NCBI RefSeq assembly: GCF_014645615.1
Contig: NZ_BMMB01000008.1
Coordinates: 186,001-250,000, forward strand
Origin: Paenibacillus hunanensis
GTDB taxonomy: Bacteria; Bacillota; Bacilli; Paenibacillales; Paenibacillaceae
DNA: 64,000 bases
Direction of reading: 5' to 3'
Of this stretch, positions 49,623 through 59,485 are shown piece after piece. Position numbers and translations under genes: made by a program. Under the pieces are notes generated by a model. It saw only the letters and a list, made by a program, of their open reading frames with translations, was not told the origin of the DNA and did not search any database. Every line of letters starts with the position of its first letter. Within the stretch, counting starts at the first letter, position 1.

Positions 49623-50609
49623 ATGTTCGCAACTATTTTACAAACGTTGCCGCAGGTGCTGATCGACGGTCTAGCACTGGGTGCCATTTATGCGGTAGTC
49701 GCACTGGGCTACACGATGGTATACGGCATTTTGGAACTGATCAACTTTGCGCACGGCGAGATTTTTATGACAGGTGCTTTTGTAGGGACAGCGGTGCTGT
49801 TTTTATTTCAAGGGATGGGCTTGACCGGTGGACTGCCGCCGTGGATCTCGTATGTACTGATACTGTTTGTCGCGATGATGGTCACGGGGGCGCTAGGGGT
49901 CGGCATTGAACGAGTTGCCTATCGTCCACTACGCAAGGCACCCAAGCTGATCTCCTTAATCTCTGCCTTTGGTGTATCGTTCGTATTACAGGATCTGGTT
50001 CGCTTTATCGCGGAGCTGAAAACAGGTAATTATATCGTCAGCGTACCGCAGCTGTTTGAAGGACGCTTTAGTCTGAGCTTCTCCTCCATGTCAGCAGCGC
50101 TCGGCAATGCAACGGTGAAAACGAACACGGTATTTATTTTTATCGTGGCGATCGTTTTGATGGTTGGATTGGACATTTTCGTCAACCGGACCAAATGGGG
50201 CGGCGCGATGCGTGCGGTTGCACAGGATCGGGAGACAGCTTCACTGATGTCGATTAACGTCAACAAGGTGATTTTGCTAACGTTCTTTATCGGCTCTGCA
50301 CTGGGTGGCTCTACAGGCGTATTGTTTGCCCAGCAGTACGGAACGATTGATCCGTATATCGGATTTATTCTAGGCTTGAAGGCATTCACAGCTGCTGTAC
50401 TCGGCGGGATCGGTAATATTCGCGGGGCGATGTTTGGCGGCGTGGTCATCGGCGTACTGGAAATGTTCGCTTCGGCCAATCTCGGTCTGATGACCGGAGG
50501 CAACTTTGGAGCGGAGTATAAGGATGTATTTGCCTTTGCGATTCTGATCGTTGTTCTCATTTTCAAACCAGAGGGCTTGTTCGGTAAAGCCGTCAAAGAG
50601 AAAGTGTAG
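49623..50609 (+). CDS. livH: Branched-chain amino-acid ABC transporter permease LivH
   Basis: A 328-residue membrane permease. It has about eight helices with LGAIYAVVALGYTMVYGIL near the N-terminus, LINFAHGEIFMTGAFV following, and the ATPase-contact loop EAA-like region GGAMRAVAQDRETASLMSIN. AFTAAVLGGIGNIRGAMFGG is the closing family motif. The start at 49623 follows AAAGGGG; an upstream open frame lacks a ribosome site. livM starts within ten bases of its stop. Confidence 0.95.
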   Translation: MFATILQTLPQVLIDGLALGAIYAVVALGYTMVYGILELINFAHGEIFMTGAFVGTAVLFLFQGMGLTGGLPPWISYVLILFVAMMVTGALGVGIERVAYRPLRKAPKLISLISAFGVSFVLQDLVRFIAELKTGNYIVSVPQLFEGRFSLSFSSMSAALGNATVKTNTVFIFIVAIVLMVGLDIFVNRTKWGGAMRAVAQDRETASLMSINVNKVILLTFFIGSALGGSTGVLFAQQYGTIDPYIGFILGLKAFTAAVLGGIGNIRGAMFGGVVIGVLEMFASANLGLMTGGNFGAEYKDVFAFAILIVVLIFKPEGLFGKAVKEKV

Positions 50610-50618
50610 GTGAATGGA

Positions 50619-51914
50619 ATGGGAAAACTGGCTAATCTAAAGGCTTCACTGCAAGGGAGCAAGCTCGCACAGGGCATTTTGCTTATCGCCTTTACACTCG
50701 TCACCGCAGGCGCGGTCTACCTGATGGATCGCTCGGTTACTGCCTTTTTGCTGCTGCTCGCATCGCTATTACTGCTCTACTATACTTCGTTTACGAATGG
50801 GATCAAATGGATCATTGCACTGGTGCTGCTCATCATCGTCATTCCGTTTGCGACCTCCGGCGGCTCATCGTATGAATCGTATATGGAAGTAGCAACACAG
50901 TGCGGCATCTATGTCGCGATGGCGCTCGGTTTGAATATTGTTGTCGGCTTTGCAGGCCTGCTCGATATGGGCTTTGTTGCTTTCTTCGCAGTCGGGGCGT
51001 ACACATACGGTATTTTTGCTACCGGACAGGCGAACAATTTTATCTCCGGTGATCTGTTTCCGTTATCCGGTGGGACGTTCTGGATTTTTATTTTGCTGGG
51101 CGGCTTTATGGCAGGAATTTTCGGCATTTTGCTCGGCTTGCCTGTATTGCGGGTCAAGGGCGATTATCTAGCGATCGTCACGCTGGGCTTCGGGGAGATC
51201 ATTCGGATTATTTTCAACAATCTGGAGAAGCCGGTCAATATTACGAACGGCGCGATGGGGCTGTCCTCGATTCAGCCGCCCGATCTGTTCGGGTACGATT
51301 TTACATTTCCGCATCAGTTTTACTTTATCGTCATTGGTATTTTGCTTATCGTGATCTTCGCCGTTCGCCGACTGGAGCATTCACGACTTGGACGTTCGTG
51401 GAAGGCGGTACGTGAAAATGAGATCGCCGCACAGTCGATGGGCATCCCGCTTATTCGTACCAAGCTGATCGCTTTTGCGATTGGGGCATCCTTTTCCGGG
51501 ATGATGGGTGTCGTGTTCGCAGCCAAGCAGACCTTTATCGATCCGACCAGCTTTACGCTGATTGAGTCGACAACGATTCTGGTCATGGTCGTACTGGGGG
51601 GGATGGGCAGTGTACCTGGCGTTATTCTGGGTGCAAGTCTTGTGACCATCCTGAATCTACAGGTGCTTACTGAGGTGACGAACTGGCTGAATCAGCTCTC
51701 CATGCAGGGCATCATCAATGTACCAACAGCATTATCGCCATCCAAGATGCAGCGCTTTATTTTCGGCATGATCCTGATTCTCGTTGCGATCTTCCGTCCG
51801 AATGGACTGATTGCCGCTAAAAATCGCAAAATACCGAAGGAGGTTGTTACAGGTGATGAAAGCTCCAATTCTAAAACCACTACTTCTGCTCTTCGTAAAG
51901 TCCGTTCGGAATAA
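50619..51914 (+). CDS. livM: Branched-chain amino-acid ABC transporter permease LivM
   Basis: A 431-residue permease that pairs with LivH. An N-terminal extension with two or three helices precedes the core. Core motifs are ALGLNIVVGFAGLLDMGFVA, VRRLEHSRLGRSWKAVREN (ATPase contact) and VVLGGMGSVPGVILGA. The ATG at 50619 is preferred for AGGTGA upstream; a GTG at 50610, one base after the livH stop, is an alternative and would give coupled translation. The last 25 residues are polar. A 140-bp gap separates it from livG. Confidence 0.93.
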   Translation: MGKLANLKASLQGSKLAQGILLIAFTLVTAGAVYLMDRSVTAFLLLLASLLLLYYTSFTNGIKWIIALVLLIIVIPFATSGGSSYESYMEVATQCGIYVAMALGLNIVVGFAGLLDMGFVAFFAVGAYTYGIFATGQANNFISGDLFPLSGGTFWIFILLGGFMAGIFGILLGLPVLRVKGDYLAIVTLGFGEIIRIIFNNLEKPVNITNGAMGLSSIQPPDLFGYDFTFPHQFYFIVIGILLIVIFAVRRLEHSRLGRSWKAVRENEIAAQSMGIPLIRTKLIAFAIGASFSGMMGVVFAAKQTFIDPTSFTLIESTTILVMVVLGGMGSVPGVILGASLVTILNLQVLTEVTNWLNQLSMQGIINVPTALSPSKMQRFIFGMILILVAIFRPNGLIAAKNRKIPKEVVTGDESSNSKTTTSALRKVRSE

Positions 51915-52054
51915 ACAGCTCTGGAAATCCGGCTATGTGCATCTGACGGGAACAATTATCGCACGCTACACACCGGATGTGATCGTGCCTGTCCCGGAAG
52001 CACGGGACACCAGAGCATCTCGTTAAAGGCTTACTGCATAAGGAGGATAAAGCG

Positions 52055-52843
52055 ATGAGCATTCTAAAGGTGAGCCAGCTGACTAAGCGCTTTGGCGGAC
52101 TGACCGCGGTGAGCGGCGTGGATTTCGAATTTCCGCGTGGGCAGATTTCCGCTGTGATCGGGCCGAACGGGGCGGGCAAAACGACCTTTTTTAATATGAT
52201 TACCGGTATTTATGTGCCGGATGAAGGCAAGATTGAGCTGGATGGTGAATCGATCGTCAATGTGAAGCCAGATCGTATTACGGGCAAAGGCATCGCACGC
52301 ACATTTCAAAATATCCGTCTGTTCGGCAGCATGACCGTGCTGGAAAATGTACAGGTCGGTATGCATATTCATCTAAAAACAGGGGTGGTCGGTACGCTGC
52401 TCAATCTGCCACGCGTACGGCATGAGGAGCATCATTCCCAGCGTGAAGCGTATCGCTTGCTGGAATATGTAGGTCTGGCGGAATGGTACAATGCCGAAGC
52501 GAGTAGTCTGTCATATGGTGCGCAGCGGCGTCTGGAGATCGCGCGTGCACTGGCGGCCAAGCCAAAGGTACTGCTATTGGATGAGCCAGCAGCAGGAATG
52601 AATCCGCGCGAGACGGTCGATCTAACGGGACTGATTCGACGCATTCAACAGGAACTGGATATTTCGATTATTCTAATCGAGCACGATATGAAGCTGGTCA
52701 TGGAGCTATCGCATCATATTCTTGTACTGGATCATGGTGTGAAGATCGCAGAGGGCGAGCCAGCCGATATTCGCACCAATCCGAAGGTGATCGAGGCTTA
52801 TCTTGGTAAAAGTGCGGTCGAAGAGGGAGTGATGGCAGAATGA
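52055..52843 (+). CDS. livG: Branched-chain amino-acid ABC transporter ATPase LivG
   Basis: A 262-residue ATPase. Walker A is IGPNGAGKTT near residue 37, the signature LSYGAQRRLEIARAL near 152, Walker B VLLLDEPAAGMNP near 175 and the switch His in LIEHDMKLVM near 207. FQNIRLFGSMTVLENVQVG is the LivG Q-loop region. TAAGGAGG precedes the ATG. It overlaps livF by four bases. Confidence 0.96.
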   Translation: MSILKVSQLTKRFGGLTAVSGVDFEFPRGQISAVIGPNGAGKTTFFNMITGIYVPDEGKIELDGESIVNVKPDRITGKGIARTFQNIRLFGSMTVLENVQVGMHIHLKTGVVGTLLNLPRVRHEEHHSQREAYRLLEYVGLAEWYNAEASSLSYGAQRRLEIARALAAKPKVLLLDEPAAGMNPRETVDLTGLIRRIQQELDISIILIEHDMKLVMELSHHILVLDHGVKIAEGEPADIRTNPKVIEAYLGKSAVEEGVMAE

Positions 52844-53544
52844 GTCTATTGCAGCTCAAGCAGGTCGAAGCCTACTATGGCGCGATTCAGGCACTGCGTG
52901 GTGTGGATATCGAAGTAAATGAAGGCGAGATCGTGACCCTGATCGGCTCTAATGGTGCAGGCAAATCGACAACGCTTAAGTCGATCTGCGGACAGGTGAA
53001 GATGAAGGGAGAAATCTGGTTTAACGGTACGAATATTACCGCCCAGCCACCTCATCTGACCGCGCTCGGCGGTATTGCCCATGTACCAGAAGGACGCCGT
53101 ATTTTCCCACGTTTGACCGTGAAGGAGAATTTGGAGATGGGTGCCTTTTCAGTGAAAAGTAAGGCGGTCATCAAGGAGCGTACGGAAAAGGCATTTGCTT
53201 ATTTTCCAAGATTGAAGGAGCGTTATCATCAGGTGGGCGGTACGATGAGCGGCGGCGAACAGCAGATGCTCGCGATTGCACGCGGACTGATGATGGGACC
53301 CAAGATTTTGCTGCTGGATGAGCCCTCGATGGGACTGGCACCGGTTATTGTGGATCAGATTTTCGAGATTATTCAGGAGCTGAATGAGACGGGCATGACC
53401 ATTTTGCTGGTCGAGCAGAACGCATATCAGGCACTGCAAATTGCTCATCGCGGGTATGTGATTCAGACAGGTGAGATTACGCTACAGGATGCAGCGGCGG
53501 AGTTGCTGCGGAATGATCAGGTGAAGGAAGCGTATCTGGCTTAG
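52840..53544 (+). CDS. livF: Branched-chain amino-acid ABC transporter ATPase LivF
   Basis: A 234-residue ATPase that dimerises with LivG under the LivHM channel. Walker A IGSNGAGKST near residue 35, the LivF-specific VPEGRRIFPRLTVKENL, signature MSGGEQQMLAIARGL near 136, Walker B ILLLDEPSMGLAP and VEQNA in place of the usual H-loop EHD. The ATGA overlap with livG shows coupled translation. The operon ends here. Confidence 0.96.
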   Translation: MSLLQLKQVEAYYGAIQALRGVDIEVNEGEIVTLIGSNGAGKSTTLKSICGQVKMKGEIWFNGTNITAQPPHLTALGGIAHVPEGRRIFPRLTVKENLEMGAFSVKSKAVIKERTEKAFAYFPRLKERYHQVGGTMSGGEQQMLAIARGLMMGPKILLLDEPSMGLAPVIVDQIFEIIQELNETGMTILLVEQNAYQALQIAHRGYVIQTGEITLQDAAAELLRNDQVKEAYLA

Positions 53545-53670
53545 ATTGTATTGAATTTAAGTTGTCTGGTTGATGTGGTATACAGCTGGAATCAGGCTAT
53601 TCACGGCCTTTAGTTTTAGTGAGTTTTTCTTTAGATTCTAAAAGTAAACTATAAATAAACCTCAACCCGA

Positions 53671-53720
53671 TAAAGAGTGCCTAATTCTGTCTAGCAGAGC
53701 CAGGCACTCTTTATTTTATT
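53671..53720 (+). terminator. Intrinsic terminator of livJHMGF
   Basis: TAAAGAGTGCCT / AGGCACTCTTTA stem, followed by TTTTATT. Confidence 0.85.
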
Positions 53721-53823
53721 AGTATAGTATGCTCTTCATTCATACTGGAAATGTTCTAATTTTATAAAAAAAGTAAAAAAAAATCTGAATGTAGTAGCTA
53801 GCTGGATTAAAGCCTATCATGAT

Positions 53824-53909
53824 GCTGACGCCAAGATTTTGTACGTCAGCTATTACATAGAAAGTGGTTGCTCGCCTGTTTGATCTTACTTTCGAATCAT
53901 GTATACAAT
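53824..53909 (+). promoter_or_regulatory. Promoter and upstream dyad of the secreted-protein gene
   Basis: TTGATC (53880-53885), 18 bp, TACAAT (53904-53909). Upstream, GCTGACG / CGTCAGC (53824-53850) is a perfect 7-bp inverted repeat that may be an operator or a weak hairpin. The rest of the 405-bp gap is AT-rich and gene-free. Confidence 0.45.
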
Positions 53910-53949
53910 GGTACCGATTTACAAAATAATTCCATTAGGAGGAATAATT

Positions 53950-54372
53950 ATGATTACTAAAAAAATCGCACTATCTGTAATGTCCGTTGCCTGTTCCTTT
54001 GGAATTGCAGCTGCCGCAACTCCGGTACAGGCTCAGGCATCGACGATGCAAGCAACTGAAAATCAAAATATGACTGTTCAAGGCGTAGCTTTGCAAGTGA
54101 TAGATTCCAAAACAGGCAAGCTATTAAATCAAAATCAGTGGGGATACTATGGCAGTCCTACAGGCTCGATCGTAATTTGTGAAGGGTCTCCCGATTTTGG
54201 TGCAGTCGTAGGTAGATATTATACGAATGCTGGAATTACAAATATGACGCATGGCTCGCATAGTGGAGTGAATTATGTAAAAGTATGGGTGGATTCCAGT
54301 AAAGAGCAGTATTCCAGCTCTTCTACCATTCCGGGATACACGTTCTCCAGTGATTATCTAGAAGACTTGTAA
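53950..54372 (+). CDS. Small secreted protein of unknown function
   Basis: A 140-residue predicted exported protein. MITKKIALSVMSVACSFG then AAAATPVQAQAS forms a signal peptide with a likely AQA-S cleavage near residue 30. The mature part is Ser/Gly/Tyr/Asn-rich with a strand-forming central segment (VQGVALQVIDSKTGKLL, then GSIVICEGSPDFGAVVG) and no Cys pair. It ends with the acidic EDL. AGGAGG is upstream of the ATG at 53950; 17 earlier in-frame codons have no ribosome site. It is a single-gene unit with its own promoter and terminator. I do not recognise the family. Confidence 0.72.
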   Translation: MITKKIALSVMSVACSFGIAAAATPVQAQASTMQATENQNMTVQGVALQVIDSKTGKLLNQNQWGYYGSPTGSIVICEGSPDFGAVVGRYYTNAGITNMTHGSHSGVNYVKVWVDSSKEQYSSSSTIPGYTFSSDYLEDL

Positions 54373-54416
54373 GCTAAATAGGTATAGGGATTCTCCTTTA
54401 AACGGATGATAAAAAT

Positions 54417-54458
54417 AAATCAAGCAGCCTTCTTATTTAAGAGGCTGCTTGATTTTAT
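54417..54458. terminator. Bidirectional terminator
   Basis: AATCAAGCAGCCT / AGGCTGCTTGATT followed by TT, between the convergent secreted-protein and SLH-protein genes. Confidence 0.88.
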
Positions 54459-54495
54459 AAATGGCATTTGTAAGCTATCGTGACAGGTACGAAGT

Positions 54496-57400
54496 TTATG
54501 AAAGCTGATACCACCACGGAGCAAGAGCTGTTTTCAATTCCTCCAAAACAGCTATCTTTTCACTTGTTGCTGCGCCGGCAGGTAAGGCTTGCTGATGAGC
54601 AAGTGCGGCTTGGAGTGCAGTCGTATCCTGTTGTGTCGTTGTAGTCTCATTGCTTTCTGCTGCAATGGTATCTTCTGCGTCAGCTGCCGCATCTCTCAGC
54701 CATTCATCCAGTGTAGGCATGTGTACGAGCATATCGCGATTGGCTTTCAGATGATCCAGTTCAAAATTAACCTTTACCTTAAAGGTTAATTCATCGGTAC
54801 TATCATTATAATGTAGCAGCTTGATCGTATCGGCTTGCGCGGTTGGTTGCAGATAAGCATCGGCAGTCACCGTTGTTTCTGAACCCGAAGGAACGGCTTC
54901 AATGGCGCCTACCATTTGATCAACACCCGGATCACTTGATTCATTCGGCATCAGATCAATGCCATTATTCAAGTTGGTCGTGTATGGCAAGTATAGGTCT
55001 GCTGGTAAACGGTCTACTTGATCCTGTAAACGTTGCTCTACATCGATCTCATCATCTACAGTTCCAGAATTATGATATGGAGGCTCTACTGCCCACATGT
55101 TATTATGCTCTACGAATTCTAATTTACCATTAACAACACGTATATCAAATACACGCCAGAAACGTGCATCGCTGCTAGTGGGGAGAAGAGTGTAAGATTC
55201 GGCAGGGACGCTCGCATCCCCAATATATACTTGCACCTTAGCAGCAGACGTACCTAATGTTCCAGGATTTCCGGGATCGAAGTTTTTGACATAATACATA
55301 TAGTCTCCATCCAGACGCTTATTGATCGTAATGACTTCGGGACCCAAGCCGTTCATCGCATCGCTATCAAGCTCGGCATATACTTCGCCGCGATACGAAT
55401 AATTGTAGTCACCATTAGGTGAGATATGGAATCCATAACCGTTTACTGTTGGACCAAACAAGTGACCATCCAGATCTGCGGGGAATGCTGACCAGGTGAG
55501 TACAATTCGAATCTGATCCTGAGTAGCTTTGGTGATTGCTGTCGCATCGGTTTGAACATATTGGTTCGCTAAGACCGTAACGTTCATATAGGTGATCAGG
55601 TACCCATCTTTTTGTAATTCACCTGTGTAGGAGCCAGCTGGTAATGCAGCCATGTAGCTTCCATCCCCATAGGTTTCAGTCGTAAGCACCAGGGGGCCTG
55701 TTTTTACATCAGTTCCACGACGGAATGAAATGTGCATATCGGATACTGGCTTACCTTGCGCATCCGTAATTTGTCCATACGTTCCTGTGATCGGGAAGCT
55801 ACCTACAAAGCGATCTTTAAGCAAGGAAGAAGGGCTAGCAGGTTCGATCGTCATCTGAACCATCTTGCCATAATATGCAGTACTCACGTACACGGGCTTA
55901 AACTCAATCACTCGTGTTTCACTATTAAAACGTAGTGAGCTTAACAAACGTGGAGCAGGCTGACCATCTAGGGTTACGGTAATCTTCATATCACTCATAT
56001 TCAGCCCAGCATAATTGGCCCAGTCTGGTAAAGTAGCCTGTCCATTGCTCATTCCTAATTGGTAACTAGACGGAGACGGAGATGGAGCAGAGGTGCCTGG
56101 TGTAACTGGCTGCGTTGTCCCTGCGGAAGAATTATCTTTTTTATCATCCTTCTTCACATTTGTCTCCGTCTGTGGTGCACCAATCGTACGACCTTCAACT
56201 CTAGCCGTAATTCCCGAGCTTACCGTTGTCTGTGTCACTCTTGGTGTGATCGTCACATCGGAGGATTGGATCACCGCTCGATTAATCGTGCCATCTCCGT
56301 TAACGGTTGTTGGTGCATTCGCTGTGAACACATTGATCGATGATGCAGGATTCAAGGTGATTCGGTTATTGGTTGCGCCTGCGGCAACAGCGAATTGATC
56401 AATGGAGCCTGTAGTCAGACTCAGCATGGCACTGGATGAGCTCACATCAACAGCATCATAATTGCCTTTCATGCTAACCGATGCACCGGATGGAAGCTGG
56501 GAAGTTAGCAATACATTATGGAAGCCGGCAGCGGTTGGTTGTTCTTCTTCCAGAATGGCAGCCGTTTGTAACGTCGTCTGCTGGATGCTGGTCGAACCAG
56601 AGGACACGATGCGGACGGTGCCATTGGATTTATTTACGAGCATATTTGCCAGTGAAGAATCCTTGATATGAACGCTATGACTACCGCCACCATTGACGAT
56701 GGTTGTTCCTTTAACAGTAATTCCGCTCAGCAGTACATCACCTTCGGCGATGCCTGCACCGAGGATCAGATCACCGTCGATCACGACATTGCGCAGCGTA
56801 CTTCCTGCGGCATTCAGGTATACATTGCCATGCAGGGGCTGAGAACCACTTTCTGGACCATATACACCAGCGGAGTTATACACGGTAGAAGCAGCAGAGG
56901 CGCCTTGCATCGAGCGATCCAGCACCGTTACGGCTTCGGCACGGGTTGTAATGTCGCGTGGACGAAAGCCCTTTTCGTCACCTTTCATCAGACCGCTATC
57001 CAGTACAGCACCGATTGAGCCTTTACTCCATTGCGGACTATTTTGAGTGTCGAACATGTTATTGGCAGAGCTAGAAGACTTGAGCTTTTTGAGCGTTGTT
57101 AAAATAACAGCCAGCTCCTGACGGCTGACCTGCTTGTTCGGCTGGAAGGTGGAGTCCTTGTAGCCTTCCATATATCCTTCTGCTCTTGCGATCGCGACGT
57201 CGTTATAATACCAGTCGGATGTCTGCACATCGGTATAATGAATCGATGTTGGACGTGTAAAGCCATATGCTTTGTTGATCAGTGCAGCGAGCTGCGAACG
57301 CGTTACACTTTGATCCGGCTTCAGACTACCGTCTGCGAAGCCGCTAATAAAGCCTTTTGTTTGCCATTCATTTAGCACATTATGTGCCCAGTGATTCTGT

Positions 57401-57510
57401 GTGTCTGATGCAGCGTACACCGCTGCTGGTTGTGTGAGCCCTGCGAAAGGCAGCACCAAAGAAGCGCTCAGTACCAGCGCAGTCCATGTCTGTTTTTTTA
57501 ATTTGAACAT
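54496..57510 (-). CDS. S-layer homology domain surface protein
   Basis: A 1004-residue exported cell-wall protein. The signal peptide ends near AVYAAS (residue 34). Three SLH repeats follow (about 38-80, 90-140 and 152-200, for example GFISGFADGSLKPDQSVTRSQ and GYMEGYKDSTFQPNKQVSR), which bind pyruvylated secondary wall polymer. Residues about 220-440 form repeated strands such as LRNVVIDGDLILG and DVLLSGITVKGTTIV, beta-helix-like. A Lys/Pro/Ser linker near 455-485 leads to a carboxypeptidase-regulatory-like beta sandwich near 620-700 (DAQGKPVSDMHISFRRG). A segment with TWSAFPADLDGHLFGP near 715 resembles domains of surface adhesins. The C-terminus is acidic. No enzyme motif is seen. Confidence 0.85.
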   Translation of the reverse strand: MFKLKKQTWTALVLSASLVLPFAGLTQPAAVYAASDTQNHWAHNVLNEWQTKGFISGFADGSLKPDQSVTRSQLAALINKAYGFTRPTSIHYTDVQTSDWYYNDVAIARAEGYMEGYKDSTFQPNKQVSRQELAVILTTLKKLKSSSSANNMFDTQNSPQWSKGSIGAVLDSGLMKGDEKGFRPRDITTRAEAVTVLDRSMQGASAASTVYNSAGVYGPESGSQPLHGNVYLNAAGSTLRNVVIDGDLILGAGIAEGDVLLSGITVKGTTIVNGGGSHSVHIKDSSLANMLVNKSNGTVRIVSSGSTSIQQTTLQTAAILEEEQPTAAGFHNVLLTSQLPSGASVSMKGNYDAVDVSSSSAMLSLTTGSIDQFAVAAGATNNRITLNPASSINVFTANAPTTVNGDGTINRAVIQSSDVTITPRVTQTTVSSGITARVEGRTIGAPQTETNVKKDDKKDNSSAGTTQPVTPGTSAPSPSPSSYQLGMSNGQATLPDWANYAGLNMSDMKITVTLDGQPAPRLLSSLRFNSETRVIEFKPVYVSTAYYGKMVQMTIEPASPSSLLKDRFVGSFPITGTYGQITDAQGKPVSDMHISFRRGTDVKTGPLVLTTETYGDGSYMAALPAGSYTGELQKDGYLITYMNVTVLANQYVQTDATAITKATQDQIRIVLTWSAFPADLDGHLFGPTVNGYGFHISPNGDYNYSYRGEVYAELDSDAMNGLGPEVITINKRLDGDYMYYVKNFDPGNPGTLGTSAAKVQVYIGDASVPAESYTLLPTSSDARFWRVFDIRVVNGKLEFVEHNNMWAVEPPYHNSGTVDDEIDVEQRLQDQVDRLPADLYLPYTTNLNNGIDLMPNESSDPGVDQMVGAIEAVPSGSETTVTADAYLQPTAQADTIKLLHYNDSTDELTFKVKVNFELDHLKANRDMLVHMPTLDEWLRDAAADAEDTIAAESNETTTTQQDTTALQAALAHQQALPAGAATSEKIAVLEELKTALAPWWYQLS

Positions 57511-57753
57511 TCCTATGAGTCCCCCAGTGAATTGATATAAATGAAGCCATCCAGATGTACAGCTTATGACCTATAATGATCTTTCTATCTAGAACTATAG
57601 GGGAAGCTATGTAGGTATATAGATTCATCATACTACACAGAATGGGGTTTGGAAATGTATTTTCCTTTACTGGTAGGAGGTGGGTATGGAGGGAATCGTA
57701 AGCGGTAGTCTGGCTTGTAATATAGCAGGGGATATTCGCATAGATATGCAACG
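57511..57753. other. Upstream region of the SLH gene
   Basis: About 240 bp before the aminotransferase terminator. It must carry the SLH gene promoter, but no clear -35/-10 pair was picked out. No gene supported. Confidence 0.35.
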
Positions 57754-57795
57754 AAAAAAGGATGTGCCTGATGATGTAGGCACATCCTTTTTGAA
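57754..57795 (-). terminator. Intrinsic terminator of the aminotransferase gene
   Basis: AAAAAGGATGTGCCT / AGGCACATCCTTTTT with T tracts on both strands. It sits 115 bp past the aminotransferase stop. Confidence 0.85.
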
Positions 57796-57909
57796 AAATA
57801 AAAATGAAAGAGAACGTTATAGTTAGAATTTTATATTAGAAATTCACATTACAATTCTATATCGGCTATTTGTACTAGTAAGCTACGCTCAATTATTAAT
57901 CAAAAGAGC

Positions 57910-59208
57910 TTAGCCCTGCTTTACTTCCAGCACAGCCCGGTGAATCAGATCATACAGATCCTCCAGATATGCTTCCTCGATACAGGAGAATGCCACACGC
58001 AGATCGTGCTCGCCCAGTGCGATCGTACCGACTTCATATTCATTCAGCAAGCGCTGACGAACAGCTTCTGCCGATACATCATTCAGCTTGAGGCACATGA
58101 AGTAGCCGGAGTTGAACGGATAGTATTCCCATACATCGCCGTATTTGTCACTGTCGAGCAGGTCTTTTACCTTGTTGGCACGACCTTTCATGATCTGGAA
58201 TTTCTCTGCCTTTTGCGCATCGAATTCTGGCGATTGCAGGGCGTTCAGGACGAATGTCTGGGATGGATGTGCACCGCTGGAAATTGTCGAGCGAATAATA
58301 CCCAGCGTTTTTTGTTCCAGTACATTCAGTGCTGTACTGCTGTCTGCGCCATATGTGATAAAGCCGACGCGGAAGCCCCATACATATTCTTCCTTCGTTG
58401 CGCCATCGACCTTGATCGGCAGAATGCGTGGATGTAGACCAGCTAACTCACCGAACAGGGATTCATGCATCGAATCCTCGAAGAAGAGTCCGAAGTATGC
58501 GTCATCCGTCACGACCACAACATTGATACCTGCTACTGCCGCTTCATTAATCGCTGCAACAATGCGGTGTCCGTCCTCCACATTCGGTGTATAGCCTGTC
58601 GGATTGTTCGGGAAGTTCAATACGACAATTGCTTTGCCTTTATCTTTTTGTGCCAGCAGCGCCTCGCGCAGACCGTCACTATTGAATTTCATATCACTTG
58701 TGAAAAGAGGATAGTTCACGATCTCTGCACCGCGGCGTACGCCAAAGGTCAGCTCGTAGTTTTCCCAGTTTTTGTCCGGATAAATGACGGCGTCACCAGC
58801 TTCCGCGAACAGATCGGCAACGATACTCAGTCCATGCGTCAGCGCGTTCGTTGCGATCGGATTACCAAAAGTCTTGTCAGCCATCGACGGGTTATCCTTG
58901 ATCATCTTCTCCCGCCATGCTTTACGCAGCTCCGGCTTACCTGCTGGTGGTGCATAAGGATACAGGTCTTTTGGCTGAAATGCGGATAAGGAGTCCTGAA
59001 TGACCTTCAGATGCATCGGCTTTCCATTTTCGGTTGCAATTCCAATCGTCGCGTTATACTTCTTCGCCTGGCTCGATGCTTCTGCCGATTGGCTCAATAT
59101 GCCTTCCTTTGGAAAATACAGTTCCTTGCCGAGTGTAGACAGCATGTCATAAATAAATGGGCTGTCTGCTTTGAGAGTGTCATTCAATTGTCCTGCCAGT
59201 GGGTTCAT
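57910..59208 (-). CDS. PLP-dependent class I/II aminotransferase
   Basis: A 432-residue cytosolic fold-type I enzyme. YPYAPPAGKPELRKAWRE gives the N-terminal substrate region, VLNFPNNPTGYTP near residue 200 is the cofactor-binding NPTG, DDAYFGLFFE near 237 holds the pyridine-N Asp and Tyr, GATKEEYVWGFRVGF near 272 contains the PLP lysine and the phosphate Arg. The substrate cannot be set; aspartate or aromatic types share this layout. The start is put at the fourth codon of the open frame (59208) because GGAAGG lies nine bases upstream; the first ATG would have no spacing. Single-gene unit. Confidence 0.87.
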   Translation of the reverse strand: MNPLAGQLNDTLKADSPFIYDMLSTLGKELYFPKEGILSQSAEASSQAKKYNATIGIATENGKPMHLKVIQDSLSAFQPKDLYPYAPPAGKPELRKAWREKMIKDNPSMADKTFGNPIATNALTHGLSIVADLFAEAGDAVIYPDKNWENYELTFGVRRGAEIVNYPLFTSDMKFNSDGLREALLAQKDKGKAIVVLNFPNNPTGYTPNVEDGHRIVAAINEAAVAGINVVVVTDDAYFGLFFEDSMHESLFGELAGLHPRILPIKVDGATKEEYVWGFRVGFITYGADSSTALNVLEQKTLGIIRSTISSGAHPSQTFVLNALQSPEFDAQKAEKFQIMKGRANKVKDLLDSDKYGDVWEYYPFNSGYFMCLKLNDVSAEAVRQRLLNEYEVGTIALGEHDLRVAFSCIEEAYLEDLYDLIHRAVLEVKQG

Positions 59209-59485
59209 CTTGTTCATCCTTCCGAGTCTGTTTAAATGATAACCAGGCGAGTAGCTTGAAGGTTGGATTGGGAGTTTCCGCCTGATTTCGCTGCATCATA
59301 GTATAGCATTGTTGGGGGCAAGGTGTCACGGTGCGACTGGTGAATTTTGCGAATGAAGATGTGAACGAATGGGAAACAAATGTGAATCGAGCGCTTCATT
59401 CTCCATTGATCCCGATAAAAAGTAAATATTATACTGACGATAATGAAGTGGCAATGAAGTGTGATCCTTCCAGGGAGGTTCGATG

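Noticed and set aside
51811..52026. Small frame overlapping the livM end and running toward livG
   Set aside because: Another frame over real livM codons; the AAGGAGG inside livM is badly spaced and the product has no recognisable features.
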